Shown here piece by piece: positions 11,801-23,101 of a stretch of 64,000 nt of DNA. Every line of letters begins with the position of its first letter. Position 1 is the stretch's first letter. A program made the position numbers and the translations under genes. Origin of the DNA: Gnomoniopsis sp. IMI 355080 (taxonomy: Eukaryota > Ascomycota > Sordariomycetes > Diaporthales > Gnomoniaceae); the NCBI GenBank assembly GCA_027946555.1, contig JAPEVC010000085.1:62001-126000 (forward strand), given 5' to 3'. Under the pieces are notes generated by a model. It was not told the DNA's origin, did not search any database, and saw nothing but the letters and a program-made list of their open reading frames with translations.

Positions 11801-12929
11801 CTCGAACAGCACGACATCAGGCGTTATACTGAATCGATCTCTCTCCTCTACATTCTTGCGGAGAAGAACCTAGCCGACCTCATTCAGCACCATGCAGAAA
11901 GAAAGTTCTGCTTTCGTACTGAGAATGAACGGTACGGTACGCCGATCTTTGCCGCGCTTGCTACTAGAAGTCATGAAGCCGTCAAGGTCTTTGTAAGGGC
12001 CTGTGCGGAAAACGAACCGCCGACGTCTTTTCTTTACCGTCTCTGTCAACAGTATAAACACTGTAAAAGCAGGCCGAACAAGTTCAAACGCGACTTCTCT
12101 TTCACGAAACGTCAATGTCTTTCTGTTCAGCTTCTACAACATCATGAGACAAAGATAGCTTTTATTTTTCTCCTCATGACCGACGGTTTCGAGGATGAGA
12201 TACCGCTACTCTGGGCTGTTATGAATAACTACGAGGCTGCCGTCGAGATTCTACTTGAGAAGGGTGCCGATGTTGAAACGAGGGATCTTTTTTGGGGCCA
12301 GACGCCGCTATCAGGGGCTGCTGGAAATGGGCACGAGGCTATCGTTAAGCTATTACTCAAAGAGGGTGCCGATTTCGAATCGAAGAGAAAGGATGGCCGG
12401 ACGCCGCTATCATGGGCAGCCTGGCAGGGGCACGAGGCTGTCGTCAAGCTATTACTCGAGAAGGGTGCCAATATCGATATCGAAGGATAGTCACGGCGAA
12501 ACGCCGCTATCAAAGGCAGCCTATTGGGGGCGCGAGGCTACCGTCAAGCTGCTGCTTCAGAAGGGTGCTGATATCGAATCGAGGTATAACAGCGGCAGGA
12601 CGCCGCTATCATGGGCAGCCTGGCAGGGGCATGAGGCTACCGTTAAGCTGCTGCTTCAGAAGGGTGCTAATTTCGAATCGAAGGATGGAAATGGCCGGAC
12701 GCCGCTATTATGGGCAGCCCAGAGGGGGGACGAGATTATTATTAAGCTACTACTCGAGAAGGGTGCTAATATCGAATCGAAGGATAATTATGGCGACACG
12801 CCGCTATCAAGGGCAGCCAGGATTCCCGGGAATAGGCATAAGGCCTGTTTTCAGCTGCTGCGGGAGCATCAGAGCCAGGCTGGGCGGGCATCGCTGCCAC
12901 GACGGCAAGAAGGAATAGAAGGGCCGTAA
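8828..12929 (+). pseudogene. NOD-like receptor: alpha/beta-hydrolase (SesB-like)-NACHT-ankyrin, frame-disrupted
   Basis: Exon 1 is 8828-9799 and exon 2 starts at 9851; the intron (GTAAGA...TTGTAG) is phase 0 and joins a hydrolase domain to the conserved linker LVSRTSAT. The hydrolase shows the nucleophile elbow GHSLGG (residues 223-228) and FFGAPHDG. The NACHT shows Walker A GNPGTGKS from residue 536 and Walker B VFVDALDE from 642. Ankyrin repeats start near residue 1101. Family knowledge: SesB-like-NACHT-ANK proteins are fungal STAND receptors in which ligand binding to the repeats drives oligomerisation and activates the N-terminal effector. The last six or so ankyrin units repeat every 99 bp, but one spacing is 100 bp. 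An extra T at 12478 shifts the frame and gives a TAG at 12488-12490, so the protein as read ends at 1203 residues; the ankyrin frame continues in another frame to 12929 (about 1349 residues without the insertion). It may be a sequencing error, a truncated allele or a young pseudogene. Confidence 0.85.
12200..12830 (+). repeat. tandem 99-bp ankyrin-coding repeats
   Basis: The landmark ACGCCGCTAT recurs at 12302, 12401, 12501, 12600, 12699 and 12798, spacing 99, 100, 99, 99 and 99; a diverged unit precedes it near 12202. Units are nearly identical at the DNA level, including synonymous positions (for example GCAGCCTGGCAGGGGCA in two units). That implies recent amplification or gene conversion. 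The single 100-bp interval is where the reading frame breaks. Confidence 0.93.
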
Positions 12930-15613
12930 TCTATCTCATGGTGGTGGCGTTGCGAATGTTGTAGTGAGGTATTGTGTGTTCGTCGCTGTGATTTGTTTGC
13001 GGTTGGAAATGGACTGGGTAAAAAAGCACTTAAGAGACGAGAAAGGTGAAGATTAGGTAGTGATGCATGATAAATCGAAGTGATTTTTGGAATGAACTGT
13101 AGCTATATATGTTTAAGTAACATTGTTATGTGTGGAAAAATGAATCTTGCACGGCTTACGCCTATATGCTACGTCTCTTGCCAAATTTGCTCCAGTCAGA
13201 TAGATTATTGGGAGGCGCTGCTATTCGACACTTGTATCCACTTTCCGAGGCTCGCATGTGGACTTTATTGACTCACGACCACTCCATATCGCTTCCACTT
13301 ATGGTACTAGCTACATAAGTAAGCATGGAACTGAAAGCCCTTCTACAATATTTCAATCTTGTGTACATATATTGATATCTCAATAGCTTTGCTATATGCC
13401 CAGCTCTAAGTCCGCCTCAAAATGGACAATTGCCGAATGTTCCTTTCCGGCAGTCTCTTACCGGCCAGATCTCGAATCATAGTATCAATCTTATCGTACT
13501 TTCCAGTGCATAAGACAGGTCAACTGTTTTGGCAAGAACCCCCTTTTTCATTTTTCTTCTCTTCCCTTCTTCCAACCAAATCAAAAGCAATCGAGCCATC
13601 GTCCCATAGAATTATAAACAGAAGTGATATTATTAACAACGTGGTAGGGATCGATTGGAAGGAACAGAACGCCTTGGCGTGTATCAGGTCGGCCAACTCG
13701 AATGACTTTTAGCTGAGTGGTGCAGGTGGATATGCATGCCTAGGTAGGTGGGTATTGATACCTCACAGCTGAGACAACTCGCGATATACCCGGAATTCTT
13801 CCCTTGTAAGCAAGAGCTTGCGCCTCATTAGATTTTTAGAACATGAATTATGGAACGATAAATGATAGAACAAAACTATAGGACAGGAATCATCGAGAAG
13901 AATCCCCTAAGCTTCGATAATTTTAGTAGAAGTTATTTTGGTGTAAGCATTTGCTTCATAGCCCTTCCTACTTGATGCCACAATATATAAGACGCTGTCT
14001 ATACTCCCTTTGCTTCTGGCGACTGAAACGACAATCTAAGAATCATCGATATCTCCTCGGATTTCGCTGCGGCTTGAACGAATTAAGCACTCATAATTAT
14101 TTGAACTATCTCAACATCAGCTTCAGACACTTACAAGCAAAGCCAGTTGTGCGATCAATCACCTCAGGGCTCACATATCGTCATAAGCGTCCTTCGCCTA
14201 CCCAATTTTTCGATCATGTCTTTCTCTTTTCACATTCTTTGGCCTCTTCGTTCCAGCTCAATGGTTCTCAAAAATCGGCGGAAATATGACATCTATCGTC
14301 TGATTCGGCTCGGACCCACAAAGACCTACTCCCAAATCTTTTACAGGCTACGCGAAATTGTGCTGATCTTCCGTACATAAATACCTAAGTGTGGCGGTTT
14401 CTGGTTGGCCTCGAGTCATCTGCAAGCCCTGCAATCAGTTATGTCATCACTTACAGCTTCTTTTTGGGGCTCATTTTTAGCTTTTAGTCTGTTCAGAGCC
14501 TATGCTCGTCATACTAGGTGAGAGGATTCGCGAAACACCAGCACTGATGGCTTGGTTCTCTTAGGTTCCAGCATCGACACGGTTAGCAAGCCAGGGTTCA
14601 ATACAGTCTGAAAGGACGTGTCGTCGTATAGAAGACACAAGGTATGTGTTGGATGGTCTGGGGCTGTGGAATTAGCTAACAGGGGCCAGAAGGCCTCTCA
14701 CCCTCCGATCCTGCATGGCTGAATAGTCTCCGTTACTCACCTATTCAACTACATTTAGACCTCCCGTTTTACTTTGGTTCACGCTCGTAAGTAAGCCCAA
14801 TCAAAATTATGAGTGCTGACATAGCTTGAAGGTCGTCCATGATGGGCAGAAACCACGACATGTCCACTTCCCAGCACTAGGAGTGTGTCAACACTCAGTC
14901 ATTACAACATACGAGTTTGACTTATCGTTGAGTTTGGTTCCAGAGACAACAAAAGCTCATCCCTAATGTCCGCGAAACGTGCTAATTGAGGATTGTCTTA
15001 CGAGCCGCCTGAACTGATCCACCAAAACACCGCCCTCACCATATCAGGGAAGATAAGCTTGTGTCTGAAACCACTTGTACAGCCCTCGAAGGTTCACCGG
15101 ACGATCAGAGAACCACTCGTTTTGGAAAAGCTCAGGCGTCTGGAAGACAATCGGATATTCTAACAAACCCTTTGTTGATGGCACAGCATTTATATGAAGC
15201 GGGTTCAGGAGCAGCGACTCACAGTCAATGGGTGGCAACAATATAGAATCTCGTTCACTGATATTCCTAGTCAAGCATCTGCGGAGATAGGTGCTACACA
15301 CGCCATGGAGATGATACCGTGCGGCTACCAGATCCAGTCGAGCATTACGAAACTTAAATCACGACCAGTACCATCGATTACTTCACGAAGCTTGAACACA
15401 TTGGATTGGAGGCTATTATTTGCAGTTTCTCGTTCATCTAAGGAATTCGGGAGCGTGAATATAGGTTTAGAAAGTCATGGGCGCAATACACTCAATTATT
15501 ATCACCACTTGAGCAATGTTGCTGGAACATCTGTCCTCAATAGATTGGAGCTATACACGCTGTGCTGAGATTAAGAAACGCATAATTCCACTGTTTCCAA
15601 TGGTTTCCGACAA
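12930..15613. other. intergenic, no supported gene
   Basis: AT-richer DNA between the receptor and the pectinesterase. Open frames are short and have no recognisable domain. The least random-looking is on the minus strand at 15044-15301 (85 codons, with the segment EYPIVFQTPELFQNEW), which may be a gene remnant of unknown family. An ACCTAGGT-type motif lies near 13740. Confidence 0.5.
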
Positions 15614-17031
15614 TCAAGGGTAACTGGCATCATAATACCCTTGGGATGCGTAGTCGCTGCCCAGAATGCTGGAGATGCTGACCGCCGCCCCCAGCTTACC
15701 CGCCCAAGCAACACGAGTCCCTGATGCTCCGTCCCCAGTATTTCCATACTCGCGGAAATAAACATTCTGTACATCACTGCTTCCGTTCCTGTAGGAAGAA
15801 AAAAAAAAGATCAGTCATTAGCGAACACTGTTCTGGAAAATATTGAATCCAGATGACTCAGGTCCTTTTAAAGTGATGCAATGTAGACTTACCATTCACT
15901 CCATCCTGCGCCATTGACTACCGAAGACATGACCGTGTTTTGGAATACGACTCGAGCGTAGTTGCCCCATGGCCGGCCCAGGTAATATGAGCCAGCAGGG
16001 ACAGACTCTGACGAGGCTGCTGCAATGCTACATTTGTTGAACACGAAGTACGATGGGTCAGTTGAAGATTGTCGACCATTGGCTGCTAAAATGTTAGTTT
16101 GTAGACTCACATAACTCTCCTGGTACCTAGGTAGGTATAATAATAGCAAATATCAAAGGCACTTTAACTGACCTGTAATATAGGATCCGCCCTGCCTGAC
16201 CCGGAGATCACACGCCTCGAACCATGCCACGCCCGAACGACCAAAGACGAAATCGGTCGCGCCCGTGATCTGGCATTTTTCGTAGTATTGGTTTCCCCGG
16301 TTTGCGAGTACTGTGTCCTGGAAACCGTAGAAATGACAGCCGTAGTATCCACTGGATGCATATGCGCTCAAGGCAATGGCTTGCGATGCCGTGTCTTTCC
16401 AAACGAACAAAGTCAGTATCAAACGTGAATATGTCCTCGAGGCTAGCAGTCTAGGTACTTTGTACTACGGACAAGTACTTTCTTCCTGCCTCAACAAGTT
16501 CGGAGAGACTTACAAGTGTTCATAACATTGACGTTATACATCTTGAAGTTGGCCGTAGAGACGCGGAACGTGCCACTCGCGTCGTTGCTGCCAGCTTCTT
16601 GAGCATTTGCGTTGAATGTGATCGTGGCTTTGTTGCCAGCATAGCTGGAGGTATCGGAGGTGTAGCCATATATCGTGAGCGGTGCACTGCGGGCGACGAC
16701 ATTGACCTGTAGCATCACGTATCAGCAACATAGAACCCCCGCTGCATATAGTGTCCCTGTCTGTTTCCACACTCTTGGGGGCTGTGGCCGGAGAATGAGG
16801 AACAGTTCGATAGAGGGAAGGGCTTGAACTGACCTGCTCAGTGTAGGTTCCCTGGTCAATGAAAATGCATTGAGCAGTTTGGGAGCTCGTGGAAAGAGAA
16901 TCGACAGCGGCTTGGACGGTCGTATATTGACCACCAGACTTGGCGACGTGAAGGCAGTCGGATGGTGGGCTAGTACGGCTTGCTGCCAGCACAGCAGTCG
17001 TACCGAGCAAACAGCTAAGTAAGAGCTTCAT
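15614..17031 (-). CDS. secreted pectinesterase (pectin methylesterase, CE8)
   Basis: Five exons read on the minus strand: 17031-16834, 16706-16514, 16394-16173, 16085-15893 and 15788-15614. All junctions are in phase, with GTCAGT or GTAAGT donors, giving 326 residues, a usual length for fungal CE8 enzymes. A cleavable signal peptide is visible (MKLLLSCLLGTTAVLAAS). Family motifs are in the right order: GGQYTTVQAAVD, YTASQAIALSAYA, GFQDTV, GATDFVFG with the catalytic aspartate, YITANGR and YLGRPWG with the conserved arginine and tryptophan. Known role: it hydrolyses methyl esters of homogalacturonan in plant cell walls, releasing methanol and opening pectin to lyases and polygalacturonases. 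It stands alone, with no other pectinase beside it. The third splice site (GGAAAG acceptor at 16395) is the least certain junction. Confidence 0.92.
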
Positions 17032-18479
17032 GTTGTGGGCCGAATCGATTTGTCTTGAACAGGCTAATGAAACCTCTGAGGTGAAAGCTCGCTCTATGTG
17101 TGATTTGGTGGTACTCTTCTTCACTTTATACAGAGACCATGGCGATCGCAGGACTATGCACAATTTAACATTGTCATTATTCAGAGCCTAATGCCAAATA
17201 GTATTCTTCTGTAGCCCTGCAAATTTTGACACTTCTAATAAGGGAACCGTGGTCCACAAGGTTAACGAGGCGACTGTGCTGGCTGCTAGGAGAATAGCCG
17301 ATAGTCAAGATTATCCGCCAACCGGGGGGTTCTAGATGAAGCTACCTTTCAGGTAGGCCTAAATCGGTATAGACCAACCTGTCAAGTGTCCTCGGAGTAA
17401 CATAGCTTCCTGCAGATACTTTACAACAGCCAATATGCTTTTTAAGCGAAACCGACTCCTGGGCGGCTGGATATTGTTCGAACTAGCAGCTTCTTCACAA
17501 AGACTTGGCGTTATGTTACTCACTGGCACGATGTTGGCTAGCCCTCCTTGGCATCTAGCCTAAGTATTTACCTTCATGAGTGAAATTCGAAATCCTCATG
17601 GGAATAGAACCTACCTAGGTACATACGTCTGTTGAATGCAGTGTCAAGCGACATCGGAAAGCTTGGGATACGATACGAGATGGGGTGAGTTAAATAATGT
17701 GTAGATCCGGCAAGGCCGCGAGGTTAACTTATAAGGTAAAAGACACAAAACACACACAAAAATGGAATGAGAGATCGCTTACCAGCACTCCGCCCCTTTG
17801 CGACTGACTCAAAATAGACAGAGCTATGCGGCGTATTTGACCAGGGGCAATGAGGGAAAGCCGGGCAATTCTACAACAACTAAAGAAAAAAAAAATATTC
17901 GAAGTCTTTATGTATTCTGTCAAACAATTTCTTGGCACATGTGCTTGTTATTCTTGATAAGAGGCAGTGCCAAATTTCCGCCATAACAATGCATGAACAG
18001 GTCGACTCAGGCAGATGAGTAATGAAAAAAACAGGGCTTCTAGCAACCGGGTCTGAATATTGCACAGGCCGGCGGTGCGGGCCGTCTTCAATGCCACAGG
18101 AAACAATGAGTGATTGGTCAATTGGACAGCACGCGAGTGTGGACTTACCAACGCGTTGCGGCGTGGACCTAACTATACCGCATTCCGAATGGCTTCAGGG
18201 GAAGATGCTCCCGGACAAGGACAAAAGCAATCCCAATTGGGATGACGACACGACTCTCGAGACCATTCATGACGGCACAGATGACGCTGGATTGGGCCAG
18301 CCACAACCGTAGTTCACGCTGAAAACATCATGATAAATTGTAGGCTACTTAGTAAAGGCTGAGGGCGCCAGGCTCCCGTGTGCCAGCCTTTCTCCCGAGC
18401 TGTTCCAGCCCATCAAGTTTGAATTGAAGCATCGTTACACCACGCATCGTAGAGTTTTTTCCCGATTCCACACGACACA
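17032..18479. other. intergenic between divergent genes
   Basis: Shared upstream region of the pectinesterase (-) and the Tudor protein (+). The pectinesterase leader is within the first 200 bases. No coding region is supported; an open frame at 18022-18312 has no homology I recognise. An ACCTACCTAGGT motif lies near 17610. Confidence 0.5.
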
Positions 18480-19499
18480 ATGAAGGACAACAAAGAAGTC
18501 ATCTCCGAGTTCAACGAGTACGTCAATATGACGGCCTCGGAACTGGAGAAGTGGCTCAAATCCGACGACTCCACCAGCGCTGGGTGGTCCAAAGATGGCG
18601 GCGACGGCGAGTCCGTCGGCCACGACTCGGGGCGGAAGATCGTGGAGATTTTGAAGTCGAACCCAGACAAGACCCCGGACAAGTACACGGACGACCAGCT
18701 CCAGCACATGCGCAAGGTTGCCTCATACTGCAAGCGGCATCTTGCACAGGAAGCGTCTGGCAACAGCGACAAAGACCCCGAGGAGGTCAAGAAGACCAAG
18801 TCGTACATTTCTTTGAAGAACTGGGGCCACGATTTCCTCAAGGAAAAGGGAAAGCAGTCTGGCTCTGCCAATGGGGGCAGTAAGTCCGGGTCCAAGAAGA
18901 AGGAGGAAGACAAGGAAGAGGATGACCAAAAGGAAGAGGATGATGGAGCTGAGGACGAGGCTGAGCAAGAGAAGGAGGAGGAGGAGGAGGAAGGCGACGA
19001 GGATGAGGGAGAGGGAGACAAGGACAAGAAGGCTGGTGACAAGCGCAAGAAGTCTGGACAACAGAACGGCTCCAATAAGAAGCAAGAGACCCGCAAGACA
19101 AGGTCATCCGACAAGAAAGAAAGCGAGAGCGACGACAAAGAGGAGGCCGAAGATGATCAGAACGGCAAAGATGATGGTGGTGACGAAGGAGAGAATGGTG
19201 ACTCGGGAGGCAAGTCTGGCAAGAACGGACCTAAGAAAGGCGAGACTGTCAGCTGGAACTGGGGAAGTGGAAACCCCAAGGGAAAGGTCCTTGATGTCAA
19301 GGAAGACAAGTATGTTGCTGCCTATGATCTATGCCTTCCTGAAAACATGCTGGAATAGCAGACTGACTTTCCCAACAGAGCGACCATCACGACAAAGAAT
19401 GGTAACGAGGTCTCTCGCGATGGAGACTCAGAGGACCCTGCTGTCGTCCTGGATACTGGAAAGTCCAAGGCTATCAAATCGGCCCACGAGTTGAATTAA
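18480..19499 (+). CDS. DUF3140 plus HVA1-type Tudor domain protein
   Basis: Exon 1 is 18480-19309 and exon 2 is 19379-19499, joined in phase 2 (GTATGT...CAACAG), giving 316 residues. The N-terminal 120 residues match the DUF3140 pattern (EFNEYVNMTASELEKWLKSD, GRKIVEILK, MRKVASYCKRHL). Residues about 125-255 are a highly charged K/E/D hinge with little aromatic content. The C-terminus is the small Tudor-like domain of hypervirulence-associated HVA1 proteins (GETVSWNWGSGNPKG, then NGNEVSRDGDSEDPAV), which is only complete after splicing; the unspliced frame stops at 19358. The combination suggests a histone- or nucleic-acid-associated protein, which is inference. HVA1-type domains also occur alone as short proteins in fungi and bacteria. 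The function of the family is poorly known. Confidence 0.87.
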
Positions 19500-20406
19500 G
19501 ATGCAAGGAGGATGAGAAGAACATGATCCACTGATTGGCTAACGCAATCTTAATTTGGCTACATATTTGCAGGTACGGAACATTACAAAAAGGTTTCGGG
19601 AAATCTATTGGATCGGAGGATTTCCGGTAATTCTTTATGGGTTTTGTGGAGAGTACTCTATATATATATACTTAGTTACCTCCTTCCATGTTGTATTGCA
19701 TTCCATACTTCCCGGCATTTCCTAGTGGGAATCAAAAGCATTTTCGAATAACCGGGTAAATGGTTGTGATGTGAATGTGTGTTTGACGGGATGCTGGGAC
19801 CGGAACTTTTTTACTGGCTCCGACTATAAACCTTAACCCAGGACATGAATAATTCTTCCACCTCTCAAGAAATGACATGGACGCTGTACTGTCGTGGGTC
19901 TGGATCCAATATTCTGCTGGGTTGCGATGATCATATCCATACCGAATTATCACTAACTGCCTGTTACCCAGATCATATGAGGATCTAGTCACATACGCAC
20001 GCAGTACAACGCAATGGTGTGGTCTTTATAAATTCCAAGACTAGGATGGATGGATGAAAAAGTGAGGTTATCGACATGGATGGGCGATCCCAGGTAGCTC
20101 CAGTCTAGTACAGATAGGGTATAGCGCAGACGCACAGACCAGCTGGGTGTATTTGTGCAGACACGGAGGTTGCGCACCAGCGTCTCGCACTGCCACTTTG
20201 ATTGCCACGTCCAGACTCCCGACTCCTCTCCAAGCAGCCCCGACGACCCCGTCATTTCAATCAACTGCGACCTCTTTTGTTGCGGGTTGTTTTGTTGCGT
20301 CAAAACCGGATCGCCGGGCCCTGCAGGGTTTGTGTGCCCCGGCCTTAAGCTACGAGGCGTACTGGGCGCAGTAGGCCGTCCTTCTTTGCTGCCCTGGCCG
20401 CCCATC
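19500..20406. other. intergenic / FAR1-like gene leader
   Basis: No separate gene seen. It holds the 3' end of the Tudor gene (TATATATA near 19660) and the 5' leader of the next gene. The frame of that gene is open from 20155, so an N-terminal extension of 84 codons is formally possible, but its composition (cysteine- and proline-rich, not conserved-looking) argues against it. Confidence 0.5.
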
Positions 20407-21043
20407 ATGGCGAACCCAAACAGCGTCGGCCAGCCCTTCTTTGTCCCCAACCCGCCCGACCTGCCCGGCGCCCTGACAAACACCCTCTTCGCCCTCATCG
20501 ACCAACGCGTCGCCCAGCTCATCGACCACCGCTTTAGTGACATCGAGCAGCGTCTGCAGAACATCGAGTCCGTCCTGCGCGCCGAGGGTCGTCTTGCTAT
20601 TCAGCCTGCCCCGCAACAACAACCACCACCCCGCCAGACTGACGCCCTGCGATCCCAGCATCAACATCAACAACAACAGCAGCAGCAGCAGCAACAGCAA
20701 GCTCAGCAAGCTCAGCAGCAGCAGCAGCAGCAAGTGCAGCAGCAAGTCCAACAAGTCCAACAAGTTCAGGTCCAGCAACAACAACAGCAACACCATCATA
20801 ACCCGCATCACAATCCTCACCAACACCCCCAGCAACAGCAAGTGCAGCAGCAGCAACCTCTCGCTCAGTTCCAGCCAAACCCACCACCTCCCACCCAATC
20901 CCAGGCCCAATCCCAAAATGGCGTCGTCGATACCGACCCCGTCATGGCCCTCGCCAACGCGAATGCCCCCGGTGCCTTGACCGGCCCGACGCTATCCATG
21001 CAACAACAGGCCCAAGCACAAGCTCAAGTACAGCAGCAGCAGC

Positions 21044-21119
<76 letters not shown>

Positions 21120-21693
21120 GCTCCCTCCCGCTGCCTCCGCCGCGCTTGTCCCCCCAATTATCCCTATGGACATCCCTCCCGAGAACTACCACATCAGCTC
21201 ACGCGCCACCATGCAGCAGGAGCTCGACGCATGGACTATCCCACGCGGCTATTCGATGCGCATGAGTGGTACGCGCGACATGGGCAAGGGCAAGCGCAAG
21301 ATTCGCTGGATCTGCTTTCGCGCCGGCGAGGCCCGCTACAGCGAAGCCAGCAAGGCTGCAGGCCTGCCTGAGCGCAGTAGCAAGAAGTGCAACTGTCCCT
21401 TCAAGTTCGAGTGCGTCGAGACCTTTCGCGACAGTAACATGTGGGTTGTGCACCACCATATCACCCCTGGCACCACCACCCATAACCACCCGCCGTCCGA
21501 TCCGAGTGAGGACCCGCGGTCGCGTAAATTGCCGCCCCAGGTCGCTGCCGAGGTCGATGGGTGGCTGCGGCAGGGCTGGCAGGTCAGCAAGATCATGACA
21601 GAGCTGAAGAACCGTGGGTTCAAGAATGTACTGAGTAGGGATTTGTATAATCGCAGACAGCAGCTGAAGCGGGAGGATGAAACTGGTGCTTAA
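20407..21693 (+). CDS. FAR1-like (WRKY/GCM1-type) DNA-binding protein with polyglutamine tract
   Basis: Single exon, 428 residues from the ATG at 20407, which follows GCCCATC and begins MANPNSVGQPFFVP. A short conserved helix-rich N-terminus (LIDQRVAQLIDHRFSDIEQR) is followed by long Q/H-rich sequence. Residues 209-238 are 30 consecutive glutamines. The C-terminal part, about residues 258-360, resembles the FAR1-type zinc fold: paired cysteines (KKCNCPF at 326-332) and a closing histidine pair (TTHNHP), as in the WRKY-GCM1 superfamily and in the N-terminus of MULE-type transposases. A final helix (WLRQGWQVSKIMTEL) follows. There is no transposase catalytic domain, so this is probably a domesticated DNA-binding factor. 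Targets cannot be inferred from the sequence. Tract length probably varies between strains. Confidence 0.75.
21031..21120 (+). repeat. CAG/CAA microsatellite coding for 30 glutamines
   Basis: Thirty glutamine codons in a row: four CAG, then 25 uninterrupted CAA, then one CAG. The long pure CAA run is prone to replication slippage, while the mixed Q/H sequence upstream (20660-20860) is interrupted and more stable. Confidence 0.97.
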
Positions 21694-23101
21694 AGTCCTC
21701 CTGGTGCCCGATTCAGCGTAGAGGCTACACGGTCGGTTTAGATGTGGCATTGAACGACTTGTAGGATCCAATCATGAGTACATCAGTCATGCTTGTGGAG
21801 GAGGAGGAGGACACGCCAAGAAGGCAGGATCAGACCACATCCTGAAGGAAATTGCTTGTTGCCATAACGGAGCACTCTAGACGACAGCCTGTCGCGGCAC
21901 CCAGCACAACTACTGGAGCAGTGTCAGATTGAGAAACCTGAGCGCCGGCTAGCCAAAGCGCTGCCGTATCACGCTCTGTCCCGAATTGGGTCAGTATGTC
22001 TCTAATGGGGGCGCTGCATACCAGCGGTTGGTGGAGTGGGACATTTTTGTATGAATAGCAAGGAATTGACGGGCTTGCCATACAGATCAAGGCAAGGCAA
22101 GGCAAAACACCTTGGGAGTCCTTGGGAGCCATGAAGGATGGGGGCTAGGGGGCATTTGTTATGGCGCAGTCGTGGCCTTTCTTAGAGAGCTATAGGGTTT
22201 GGTCTTGCATGTTGACCTTATTACCAGCTTACACTCTCACAACTCTACATACTTGAAACTATCAATCTGGTAGCAGGATCCTCCGGATTCGCTTGACTTT
22301 CTCTCTCCATTGATACCCTACGAGTTGTGTCACCTAATAGGTTGGGTTGTTGAAGCATGTCCGCGCCTTTCCATCTTGTCAGGAAGGATGCCATGGACCT
22401 TGTGGCAGCCACATATCCCCTGCTGCGATATTGCTTATCTGCGCAACCATGACATGAAGAAACCCAGTACAAGAACGCTTGGCTCTTTGCCCTGAGAAGC
22501 ATGTCGCCTCCTGCTTCCAGCTTCAGGCCGCACTATACGTGCAGGCGTTGGAAAGACTTTGAGTTCAACTCGGGAGCAGCGGATCCAAATTGCAGGCTCA
22601 CCATTAGTTCTACCTGCCAACTAGATTCCAATTTGAGAGCTTCTCTTTTTGGCTGTATGAGCCTCTTCACAGACGTGGAAAAGTGTGTGGAAATGTTTGG
22701 ATACATAATGTTTTTCTTGGGGACGAGGAGGGGGGGTTCACCCAAGGCCTTCGGTCTCGGGGTTAGGAGACGAACACAAGGAGTACCCATGCACACGATA
22801 GAATGTCCCTTTAAATACAGTCAAACTCCTGTCACAGCCTCGACTTTCTTCTGTATATACAATTCTGCCCCACAAGATGGATACCCAGACCAATCAATCA
22901 ATGAAACGCACGACGAGTCGGCCTGTGTCATATTAGACCCAGGTCTATAGAATATTCACCAAATTACACACGCCAGGACTTTAAAGGGTGAAGAGAGAAC
23001 CTCAGGTCCTCGGTCGAGGAAAACTATCTTACACTCTCCCCTTAAAGCTTGGTGACACGGGACCAAATCATCACCTGCTCTTGCGAGCCCCAGACGCGAA
23101 C
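21694..23101. other. intergenic, no supported gene
   Basis: Short frames only (the longest about 150 codons at 22501-22950), none with a recognisable domain. A direct repeat AAGGCAAGGCAAGGC occurs near 22090. The right end is the Nudix gene leader. Confidence 0.5.

Noticed and set aside
12412..12918. Third frame across the ankyrin repeats (168 codons)
   Set aside because: Open only because the 99-bp unit has no stop in that frame; the peptide is Arg/Gly/Ser low-complexity and unlike any family.
12255..12929. Separate downstream ankyrin gene
   Set aside because: The first third of this frame is out-of-frame sequence of the receptor. The ankyrin part begins exactly at the 1-nt insertion, so it is the continuation of the same gene.
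18413..19138. Long minus-strand frame (241 codons) rich in Ser/Leu
   Set aside because: It is the complement of the acidic/lysine-rich hinge of the Tudor protein; such low-complexity codons read as Ser/Leu on the other strand.
20350..20916. Minus-strand Leu/Val-rich frame (188 codons)
   Set aside because: Mirror of the CAG/CAA repeats of the FAR1-like gene (CTG/TTG on the other strand).
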